Assembly (NCBI GenBank): GCA_029168955.1
Contig: JAPDOI010000065.1
Span: 1,302,001 to 1,366,000 of the forward strand
Reading direction: 5' to 3'
DNA length: 64,000 nt
DNA from: Aplectana chamaeleonis
Lineage: Eukaryota > Nematoda > Chromadorea > Rhabditida > Cosmocercidae
A model generated the notes under the pieces. It did no database searches. It had not been told where the DNA came from and saw only the letters and a program-made list of their open reading frames with translations. The stretch's first letter is position 1; every line of letters begins with the position of its first letter. Below, piece after piece: positions 54,380-64,000 of this stretch. Made by a program: the position numbers and the translations under genes.

Positions 54380-57335
54380 CGCGGCTTTCGAAGCCTTAAT
54401 GATTTTCAATGACACCCTGGCCACGTCTTTCAAACCTCTAATGGATTTCCACGCCACCATGATCACGTCCTCTGAAGCCCTACAGAATTTCCACGACACC
54501 CCTCTACTGAATTCCGACGGCACCGCGGTTACGTCTTTCGAAGCCCACCTGAATTTCCACGACAACCTGACCACGTCTTTCAAACCTCTACTGGGTTTCC
54601 ACGACACTCTGATCACGTCTTCGGAAGCCATACTGAATTTCCACGACACCCCCTGCCGAATTTCGATCTTTCGAAGCCCTACTGAATTTCTCTGATCACG
54701 TCTCCTGAATCCCCATTAAATTTCCACGACACCCTGATCACTTCTTCTGAAGCCTTACTGAATTCCCACAAAACCCTGACCACGTCGTACGAAGCCCTGC
54801 TGAATTTCCAGGACACCCCGATCACGTCTCCTGCTCGCGTCTTCTGAAACCCTACTGAATTTCCACGACACCCCCCTGCTGAATTTCGATCTTTCGAAGC
54901 CCTACTGAATTTCTCTGATCATGTCTTCTGAAGCCCCACTGAATTTCCACGACACCCTGATCACTTCTTTCGAAGCCTTACTGAATTTCCACAAAACTTT
55001 GACCACGTCATCCGAAGCCCTACTGAATTTCCACGACATTCTGATCACGTCTCCTCATCACGTCTTCTGAAACCCTACTGAATTTCCACGACACCCCCTG
55101 CTGAATTTCGATCTTTCGAAGCCCTACTGAATTTTCACGACACCCTGATAACATCTCCTGATCACGACTTCTGAAGCCCTACTGAATTTCGACGGCACCC
55201 TGGCCACGTCTTTTGAAGCCCTACTGAATTTCCACGACACCCTGATCAAGTGATCCGAAGCCCTACTGGATTTCCACGACCAACTGATCACCTGTCCTGG
55301 TCACGTCATCTTAAACCCCCCTACTGAGTTTCGACGGCGCCGTGGCCACGTCCTTCGAAGCCCTACTAAATTTCCACGAAGCTCTGATTACGACTTCTGA
55401 AGCCCTACTAAATTTCCATGACACCCCCACCCGCTGAATTTCGACGGCACCCTGGCCACGTCTATCGAAGCCCTATTTAATTTCCCTGATCACGTCTTCT
55501 GAAGCCCAATTGAATTTCCGCGACACCCTGATAACGTCTCCTGATCACGACTTCTGAAGCCATACTGAGTTTCGACGGCGCCGTGGCCACGTCCTTCGAA
55601 GCCCTACAAAATTTCCACGAAGCTCTGATTACGACTTCTGAAGCCCTACTAAATTTCCATGACACCCCCACCCGCTGAATTTCGACGGCACCCTGGCCAC
55701 GTCTATCGAAGCCCTATTTAATTTCCCTGATCACGTCTTCTGAAGCCCAATTGAATTTCCACGACACCCTGATAACGTCTCCTGATCACGACTTCTGAAG
55801 CCATACTGAATTTCGACGGTACGCTGGCCACGTCTTTCAAAGTCCTAATGAATTTTGACGACACCCTGGCCACGTCTTTCAAACCTCTACGAGATTTTCA
55901 CGACACCCTGATCACGTCTCCTGATCACGTCTTCTGAAGCCCTACTGAATTTCCACGACACCCCCTGCTGAATTTCGACGGCACCCCGGCCACGTTTTTT
56001 GAAGCCTTATTGAACTTCTCTGATCACGTCTTCTGAAGCCTCACTGAATTTCCACAAAATTTTGACCACGTCATCCGAAGCCCTACTGAATTTCCACGAC
56101 ATTCTGATCACCTCTCCTGATCACGTCTTCTGAAGCCCTACTGAATTTCCACGACACCCCCTGCTGAATTTCGACTGCCCCCGGCCACGTTTTTTGAAGC
56201 CTTGTTGAACTTCTCTGATCACGTTTTCTGAAGCCTCACTGAATTTCCACAAAATTTTGACCACGTCATCCGAAGCCCTACTGAATTTCCACGACATTCT
56301 GATCACCTCTCCTGATCACGTCTTCTGAAACCCTACTGAATTCCCACGACACCCCCCCTGCTGAATTTCGATCTTTCGAAGCCCTACTGAATTTCTCTGA
56401 TCATGTCTTCTGAAGCCCCATTGAATTTCCACGACACCCTGATCACTTCTTTCGAAGCCTTACTGAATTTCCACAAAACTTTGACCACGTCATCCGAAGC
56501 CCTACTGAATTTCCACGACATTCTGATCACGTCTCCTCATCACGTCTTCTGAAACCCTACTGAATTTCCACGACACCCCCCTGCTGAATTTCGATCTTTC
56601 GAAGCCCTACTGAATTTTTACGGCACCCTGATAACGTCTCCTGATCACGACTTCTGAAGCCCTACTGAATTTCGACGGCACCCTGGCCACGTCTTTTGAA
56701 GCCCTACTGAAATTCCACGACACCCTGATCAAGTGATCCGAAGCCCTACTGGATTTCCACGACCAACTGATCACCTGTCCTGGTCACGTCATCTTAAACC
56801 CCCCTACTGAGTTTCGACGGCGCCGTGGCCACGTCCTTCGAAGCCCTACTAAATTTCCACGAAGCTCTGATTACGACTTCTGAAGCCCTACTAAATTTCC
56901 ATGACACCCACCCCCGCTGAATTTCGACGGCACCCTGGCCACGTCTATCGAAGCCCTATTTAATTTCCCTGATCACGTCTTCTGAAGCCCAAGTGAATTT
57001 CCACGACACCCTGATCACTTATTCTGAAGCTTTACTGAATTTCCACAAAACCGTGACCACGTCTCCTGATCACCTCTTCTGAAGCCCTACTGAATTTCGA
57101 TGGCACCCTGGCCAGGTCTTTCAATGCCCTAATGAATTTTAACGACACCCTGGCCATTTCTTTCAAACCCCTACTGGATTTCCACGACACCTGATCACGT
57201 CTTCTGAAGCCCCCCCCCACTGATTTTCGACGGCAGCCTGGCCAAGTCTTTCGAAGCCCTACTGAATTTCCACAAAGCCCTGACCACGTCTTTCGAAGCT
57301 CTACAGGATTTTCACGACACTGTGATCACGTCTCT
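54380..57335. repeat. 3-kb 42-bp minisatellite with higher-order duplication
   Basis: About 70 units near GAAGCCCTACTGAATTTCCA...CGTCTTCT, with an exact 42-base spacing in regular parts (for example 54389 to 54431). Longer blocks are repeated: about 54836-55430 resembles 56310-56915, and 55320-55500 resembles 55560-55740. Variant units recur in the same order. Short ORFs on both strands are artefacts of the period. Confidence 0.95.
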
Positions 57336-57339
57336 AATG

Positions 57340-58290
57340 CGGAGCTACATAGTTGCGCAGACTACGAATGCATTCTTACATTTTCTCGCCGATTCCCAGT
57401 TTTTTGAAGTATTCGACTTAGATTCTTTACATTTAAGGTTTTTTTGGAACGTTCATTTTATTAATTAGTGTTCTACGAGTTGCTGCTTTGTTATAAATAT
57501 CATTATTATGAATAGATAGAAACATTAAACTAAGTAAACGAGGAAAAAAATAAATAAATACTCGAATCTTTTATTATCAGGTTAATAAATTAATGAGTAC
57601 ATGAACGAAAAATGTACCGATAACCAAAGAATTGTACCGAAAAGCAAAAAAATATTGATAAAACATATAGAACCGTAAATTAATACTGACTCTATAAAAA
57701 TATAGAACAGGAAGCAGCATGATAATGAATGCGTAGTAAATCAGCGAATCAATAACCTAGCAAATGAAAAAAGTGAATGGATGAAATCTTTTGTGGTTTT
57801 TGTTTTGTTTTTGTTCATTACGTCACTTAAGGCAAACGTCATATACATAAAAATATACACGTAAACATACATTAATAAAAGTAATAGGAGTAAAGTAATA
57901 GCCAGACCACTAGGTGCAATGATAGATGATGATTCCCGAGACATGAATGGGGAAAAATAGAGAAGTTTACGGCATACTACGGCTTCAATTTGCGTTTACA
58001 ACATTTGAGTGTGAGTGGGAATGTCTCGCATTTCATGAGCTTCAAGTATATTGGGCCTTCGCGGTTTGTAAAGAATCTAAATCGCAAGGAGATGACTGCG
58101 CCGGCCATGCGGTCGGGACATCGACACGCGCCGCGATCGGGACACCAACACGCGCCACAGTCAGCATACCAAAACGCGTCGCGGCACGCATGCCATCACG
58201 CACCGCAGCCACTTAGCCCCATGATTATCGAGGTCACCACCGGACGCGTAGGACCTTCGCATGCATGGGCGGGGCCGAAGTACTTCAAAC
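57340..58290. other. A+T-rich, no supported gene
   Basis: 57340-57960 is about three-quarters A+T with no repeat period; 57960-58290 is mixed. Only short frames without recognised motifs occur. Confidence 0.5.
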
Positions 58291-58292
58291 TT

Positions 58293-58580
58293 GGGTACTG
58301 TGCTTATCTGGGCCAAATCCCGGTCCGCAATTGCGTCTCGACACGCTTTGCAGCCGCACGCTCCCGATTCAGAAGATCTTCCAGCGCCGCAGTCACCGAT
58401 CTGATGACTCTGGTGGGTTTTGGGAACTGGAAACTGAGAAAATTTAGAGAAAATTGTATACAAAAGCCACATCGAGTCAGCTTTGGCGCTGGAAACCCGA
58501 CTGACTCGAGCGCGTGCGGCCGCAAAGCGTGACGAGACGCAATTGCTGACCGGAATTTTGCCCAGATAAGCACAGTAACT
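58293..58580. mobile_element. 285-bp foldback MITE
   Basis: Inverted arms of about 78 bases (58293-58372 and 58503-58580) share ACTGTGCTTATCTGGGC, GCAATTGCGTCTCG, CACGCTTTGC and GCCGCACG. No coding capacity. Confidence 0.85.
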
Positions 58581-59165
58581 GACTCTGGGACGATGTTGAC
58601 ATTCATTTTATCCCTGAAAAGTGCGTCGCACACTTCCTTTGGTGAAAGCTAAATTTGAAAACACGGCTGATCTCGGTTGGCATACGACGCGCTGAGGACG
58701 AAATACCGTGACAGACTGACAGATCGCCTTTATATATAGTGAAGAGAGATTCAAAATACGCCCCCCCCAATCTTCACTACCGTTCAATGTCGCCTCAAAA
58801 AGCTTCATAAAAACGCCTGCATCTGATGTGCTTCAGAAAAATAATAACGATACACACCCTGCATGACACTACCTCGTTTCCAAGCCCCATAACTGGCACA
58901 CACTGCATATAAAGGCAATGAAATGATAAACCTAAATTACGAGTTCCCTGCTGTGTATTAATGGTCTGTGGCCGCATTCATGAAACCCCGGGCGCAGGAA
59001 TGGGGCGTTATTCTCCCGTGCCCGGCGTACAGCTTACAGTTTTGTGTCTTCCCTGTCGAGATTCCAATAGTGGCGGTCCATTTCCGCTACCTGTGAGAGC
59101 AGAGACAGGTATGAGTAGCCGCCCGCAGAGACGTAGAGGAGACCGCAGGGTAGGGGGCTGGTGTA

Positions 59166-59323
59166 CCCTCTATAAAACGTCGAAATTCACATCAATCGAG
59201 GCGCGAGCGGCGCGCGCGTCGCCTGGGCCTCCGTCTGCCCTCCGCTCTCTCACTGTCTCTAACCTCCGCTCCGCACCAGCACACGTAGGAACCATGTGAA
59301 TTTCGCCGTTTTATAGCATGTAT
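59166..59323. mobile_element. 160-bp MITE with CTATAAAACG termini, copy 2
   Basis: The ends CTATAAAACGTCGAAATTCA and TGAATTTCGCCGTTTTATAG are 23-base inverted repeats with one mismatch when extended. The interior matches 40028-40187 almost throughout, so the two insertions are of similar age. Confidence 0.85.
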
Positions 59324-59559
59324 CTTACCTCCGTTATCTCTATCCACTGGAGAATCTCAGACCTGAACAAAGTTCAAGATGATGGAAATTCTCGCCCGCC
59401 GGAAATCATCAATGAATTCCGGCGGGCATAGCTTACCCGACCCCCGAATGTGAGGGTGGACAGGCAGATATTGATCATTTTGTGAAACGTGAGATCGACG
59501 TCGCAGTCCGCCGCAACTCTCCCCGTTCACCCGCTAGTTGAACCCCTATGTTTACTCGC

Positions 59560-59670
59560 CAGGTAGCTGGGAGCCTCCCTGCTTACCTGCGGGGTACCCA
59601 GGAAGGTGCAATATCGAAAACTAGTTCAACAGTGGGTGGACTTTGGACCTTCTCGGGAGGCTCCCAGTGT
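59560..59670. repeat. small imperfect inverted repeat
   Basis: CTGGGAGCCTCCC near 59567 is inverted as GGGAGGCTCCCAG near 59658, and GTTGAAC words occur on both sides. Possible relic of a small element. Confidence 0.45.
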
Positions 59671-59718
59671 TCATTGAATAAGACCACTGGTGTCCTATAT
59701 GACAGACATGCTAAAAAT

Positions 59719-59758
59719 ACAACACAAGGCCGTGCTTACAGGCACGGCTCTGTGTTGT
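59719..59758. repeat. 17-bp hairpin
   Basis: ACAACACAAGGCCGTGC and GCACGGCTCTGTGTTGT are complementary at 15 of 17 positions around TTACAG. There is no T-run or other evidence of an RNA gene. Confidence 0.75.
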
Positions 59759-59799
59759 GCAGTATGCATGTGAAAAATTCATAATTCAACTCGCCTGAA

Positions 59800-61650
59800 C
59801 AATGGGAAAATACCTGAGTCATGCTCGGTTCAGTGAGATAAGCCCTACATGGTGACTGTCTCAATCATTAATCAGCGATCAATATTAACTCGCCGCCATT
59901 GCGATGCACACGCGACGCAGCAGTTGGTGACCATTGTGGTCAGACGCTTAGCAGCAGTGAGGTGGCTGGCTGTTGAAAATGAGTAGTGACGTCGCTCACC
60001 GGCAGAGAGGAAATAGGACGAAGGGGGTTATCGTTCGATAGCGCTCTCATGTGATCGAGCACGTCCTAAGGCGCTGACTATTTGAGGCAAGTGCGCTACG
60101 AGAAGGGGCAACTGCTATTCACCTTGCTAACCGACCTGTCCACCTAACACCACAGCAGCGTGACCACCTTTGTCTTTTGTAAGGAACGGGTAGCACCCAC
60201 CAATTGGCAGCCATCCATCTTCGCTACCAGTTGCAACATCAACAATAGCAGCGATTGGCAAAACCACTGAGGTTTTTATAGGTGATTTCATCACCGCGTG
60301 CAGTGATTAGCTGAAGATTCACGTCGACATGGACTTCGGTGTCTTGAATACGTGTCCTGGCCGGCTTTCTCATGTTTTAGTTAAATTTTTAGCTCGGCCT
60401 AAATTTTGTGGAAGTGGTTGCATCCATATTCGACAGTCTTCTGACTTTTTTATAATGCTTCACTCCAACAAAAATCAGATTCACTACCGTGCGCATCACC
60501 TTTATACGGTCACCACCATTCACCTATACGTGTGGCGTTGAATGCGGAACTCTCACTTATTGAAAAATCTGGACCAACATGACACCGGTCCACGCGACGG
60601 ATGCCATGCAGAATTTAGTAACTAGTAAAGGCGGATCACGTAAGTTTTACGTCTTTTCTGCAGAACGGAACCAATTCGCAGTCATCCTTCTTAGACGGCA
60701 TTTTGAGGTAACTGATTTTACTTGCAGTAAGCGATTATTGAAAGAATTCCGAAATTGGTTGAATATGGCCACAATGACTTCTAGGACATTCTAGTTGAGC
60801 TCAGAAAAGGAGTAAGGCATATGAAATCTATAAAGGAAACGTATTAATGACGGCTACAAACAATTTGACGTAAATCTCCCACTAGTCTTTGCCAGGAACC
60901 ATCGAGTCATTAGTTAAGCCTTCAGACGTTTCGCCTGCTATCTGTATCAGCTTGCAGACAGGGCTGGGCACGCGTCCCGGTTACCCTTAGGAAGGTGTAT
61001 ATTGGACTTTGCAGAGAGGGCAAAGGGGGTGCCTAAACCGGAAACCCAAAAACACGAAGGGCGTGTTTTGTCAAATTTCAGGAAAAAAATAATACAGGCC
61101 TCCATCTGAATTCTCTTATCCTCCTCTCCGCGTTTTAAGGCAAACACTAACAGAATTCAAATCATTGATAGAAATGCAGGTTGTGTTCGCAATAATTCTA
61201 AGGTGCTGTCGAAGTTTATTATCGAAAATTCTATATTATTTATGATCAAGATTATTATTTTATTATTCTATTATCAAGATTATTTATAATGTGTTAGATT
61301 TTTTGATGAAGCAATAAACACTGCTCTATTATGTAGTAGCAAGTAGGGATTGATGTGATGTCACGTTTTTCGGTACAACGTTCATTGGTTATGCTGGTGG
61401 TTACCGATTCAAAGAAAAGATACAGAGACAGCGCTCAGAAGCGCTATCGTTCGCGTGCAGAAAAGGATTGGCGAACTGTTGTATTATGACAGAATAAAAA
61501 TACAGATATCACAGTCAGTATAAACACTAGCCAACGAATTGTTGTCTATGAAAATGATTTATGAAGAGAGGCGACTGTAAAAATTGAAGGCTGAAAGTTT
61601 TTAGTGAAAGAAGCAAATAATAGTATCTTCCTACTTAAGAAGCACCCTGT
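59800..61650. other. no supported gene
   Basis: Short frames at 60329-60541 and 60579-60794 have no recognised domain and no convincing splice structure. No repeat with clear termini was found. Confidence 0.45.
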
Positions 61651-61657
61651 ACATAAA

Positions 61658-62527
61658 AACCCGAATTTGATCCTGCTTGAATTCCGCGATCCCTCAGAGA
61701 CTGGGCTTGCCGTTTGCTATGGTGTTTGTCCGCAGCTACACAGCACACACTGGAGTGGACACGCGCACAATATAAGTTAAACATGTGTTTTATTACAGAA
61801 CGGGGAGAAGAAAAGATTTGAAACTAGAGTAAATGGAAGAGTGCAGAAAAAGGATGCTTCCAATGTATCCATTATAGAAATTTAATGTAAATAAACTAAA
61901 TTGGAGCAGGGTGAATTTTTCGAACCTGATAAGGGTCATTCAAATGAATCTTGTTGTTAAAACAGCACTAACCATGAGAACCAAGAGCATTGTGAGAAAG
62001 AGGAGAATCTGGCAAACATCTGAGTAACAAAAGCTTTGATATTCAGTGTGATTTAAGGACCTTAAAACTCGTCCCGGTTTTGTCCCGGTTTTCGGGGTAA
62101 AACCGTAAAGAGATTCAAGGTTCTTAAATCACATCAAAAATCGATCCTATATTGAATATAAAATGGTTGCCAGGTTCTCCTCCTTCCCAAAATATCCTTA
62201 GCTCGCATGTTCAATGCTAGTTTTGATCTACTAGGTTCATTTGAATTAATCTTGTCACGGCTAAATACTTACCCCTGCTCCAACTTTGTTTATTTACATT
62301 TAATATCTAAAATGGGTACATCCAGAACAGAAAATTTTTAGCGTCTACCATTTGCTTCAGTTTCAATAGATTTCTCTTCCCCGTTCTGTAATAAAATACA
62401 TTTTTTATTAATAGTGTGTGCGCGTCCACTCCCGTGTGCGCTGTGTAACTGCGTACACACACCATATCGCAAACCGAGTCTTTAAGGGTTTGCGGCTTTC
62501 TAAATGGGTAACAATCGGGTTTTCCAC
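61658..62527. mobile_element. 870-bp long foldback element
   Basis: Almost the whole element is one inverted repeat centred near 62085. The outer AAAACCCGAATT meets AATCGGGTTTT-like at the right; then ACACAGCNCACAC...GAGTGGAC, TATTACAGAACGGGGA, CATTTAATNTAAATAAAC, GGAGCAGGG and TTCATTTGAAT; near the centre GTGATTTAAGGACCTT and its complement. It is non-coding and would fold as a long double-stranded RNA if transcribed. Confidence 0.85.
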
Positions 62528-62529
62528 TC

Positions 62530-63530
62530 CCTACGCATCTCATCAATCCTTACATGGTTTCACAACACAAAATAATTCTGATTTCTTCATCAGAACGATC
62601 AAACACAGATCAAATCTCCATACATAGGTTCATGAAAACATTCGACAGAAAACATTAATCACTGCAATAAAAGTAGTTCTGTTGTTGTTTGTAACTGCTG
62701 AATTGTATTGGAATCAAAATTGTTATATCTTTTGTCATAACCTATGTACCGTCTTACAGATAATTTTCTTCATAAGATTGCTTGCGGGTTTAGAAATTAC
62801 ATTACTTTTTTTGTTGAGATTTTCAGAATTTTCTATATTTAGTGCTTTTTTAATATTCTTGTTTATCAAAATCAGGTAGCTAAAATCATGGCTGGTGTGC
62901 TCGCCTTCTCGGAAAACAGCCGATTTCGATTTTCCATAGGTGGGTGCCTGAAAAACACCGAGCTAAAGGGGGAGGGGTGCATATTCAAAATCGCCCTGCC
63001 GGCACGTGCCAGCCCTGCTTGCAGAAGAGGTGGATGGCTGCCAGCCGGCGGGTGCAATCCTTCCTTGCGCCCTTATACAACGAGAAAGGCCACCCTGCTG
63101 TTCTGAGAGGATAAGTGGACAGCGGACTGGTAAGTTGACAAGGGACTCGCAGCGGTACACCGCCCTTTCCCGCAGCTCATTTTCCTCAAGAAATCGTCAC
63201 CCTCTAGACGTGCACGACCCCATGATCGCGGTATCGAGCAATGCTGTCTTCGCTCCGTGCACTATTTCTCTTTCCTCTATGGCGGTGAGCAAATAACCAC
63301 CCGTTTCTTGCACTCAACCACCTCACAAAACCACCAGTTGACTGACTTCAACGATGATCAACTTGAGCGCCGCGCGTGCATTTCTATGCCGGCGTGTCAG
63401 TATTGATAGCCGAGAAGTAATTGACACAGTCACCACGCAGTGACAGCCCGTGGCTGCCCATTTTTGGGGTGTTTACTACTGTTCCTTGTGAATCCCTACG
63501 CATACAAGCGAGCAGAAAAACTCTATACGC
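62530..63530. other. no supported gene
   Basis: A+T-rich to 62880, then a G+C-richer stretch with overlapping frames on both strands (62888-63106, 63006-63296) typical of dispersed repeat DNA. No motif was recognised. Confidence 0.4.
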
Positions 63531-63536
63531 CTAGCG

Positions 63537-63604
63537 GGCACGCGGCCGCCGCCTGGGTGCTGGCGCGCCGTCTGGAGAAAGCAGGCGGCGCGGCGGCCGC
63601 GTGC
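63537..63604. repeat. G+C-rich inverted repeat
   Basis: GGCACGCGGCCGCCGCCTG and its near complement CAGGCGGCGCGGCGGCCGCGTGCC (a 5-base insertion) flank a loop of about 25 bases. Overlapping ORFs on both strands come from the symmetry. Confidence 0.75.
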
Positions 63605-64000
63605 CGTCCACATCAACATCATATGCTTTTTTGCTGGTAATTCGTATACATTCTCGGATTTCTTGCATTGGTTCATTGCTTTTATCTCTCCGAAATCCTG
63701 AGTGTTGTCTAAAGGAGGCTGGGTTGTGAGAAGTTCTTGGTTTTTGCTTTTGAAACCATTTTTCTTGTGTGAAAAGTTTTTCGAAGATTCTGCATGCTTC
63801 CGTGTGTGCTCTTATGATACACAATATTATAGATGATTCTTTTGCAGAAGAAGTCACTCATTACAATCGGCCTTGTGTTATCTAAGAGCTACTCCAGGCT
63901 GTGTTCAGCCTCATTCTGCGACGAAGATGCAGCCATTGCGTTTTCGCAGGGTGAGAAGCATTTTCTGTACACAAAAGTCTCAATTTTTTTCTCAATGTCT

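Noticed and set aside
58275..58300. Possible spliced-leader RNA match (CTTCAAACTTGGGTA)
   Set aside because: It is a short chance-like match in reverse complement at the edge of a foldback MITE, with no Sm site or donor in the right place.
60579..60794. Two-exon gene with a 20-24 nt intron
   Set aside because: The candidate introns are shorter than any credible nematode intron and the peptide was not recognised.
1..64000. CRISPR array
   Set aside because: All tandem repeats are contiguous without unique spacers, and the genome is eukaryotic.

Overview
The window reads as nuclear DNA of a nematode, probably a TE-rich rhabditine or strongylid (inference). Supporting evidence: a srsx-type chemoreceptor gene (a family known only from nematodes), many introns of 53-75 nt ending in TTTCAG-like acceptors, and CR1/Jockey/RTE-type LINEs, a Penelope-like fragment, a pogo-like DNA transposon and dense MITEs. 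No bacterial gene organisation, rRNA operon or CRISPR array is visible. Layout: 1-12.5 kb holds scattered exons of one decayed, intron-containing transposase-like gene (1.3-2.5, 4.9, 8.2-9.0 and 12.2 kb, + strand), split by inverted-repeat elements, minisatellites and a 0.49 kb (GGAC)n array. At 11.0-11.5 kb lies a broken copy of the gene pair that is intact at 17.3-18.7 kb. From 12.5-17.2 kb two copies of one MITE family are each followed by an A+T-rich 42-bp minisatellite. At 17.3-18.7 kb two unrecognised, intact, intron-bearing genes sit head to tail with only 8 nt between stop and start. From 20.2 to 38.9 kb the minus strand carries a srsx-like 7TM receptor whose eight proposed exons keep reading phase across about 18.8 kb; its 7 kb and 10 kb introns are filled with LINEs and MITEs, including a nearly full-length CR1-like element on the opposite strand (34.8-38.4 kb) and a twin-primed CR1 copy (24.96-26.2 kb). 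At 42.8-45.15 kb a defective pogo-like transposon has TIRs of about 460 bp, each containing a tRNA-like Pol III unit. The rest (45-64 kb) holds one orphan coding exon, a Penelope-like C-terminus, two LINE remnants, a second srsx fragment with a stop codon, a 3 kb 42-bp minisatellite and several foldback elements. A cross-window pattern stands out: nine minisatellite stretches with five or more unrelated sequence types all have a period of exactly 21 or 42 bp. Genes that look functional are few: the receptor, the 17.3-18.7 kb pair, and perhaps the gene owning the exon at 45.3 kb. Everything else that can be named is mobile-element or satellite DNA. All family assignments rest on motif recognition by eye; no database search or folding program was run.
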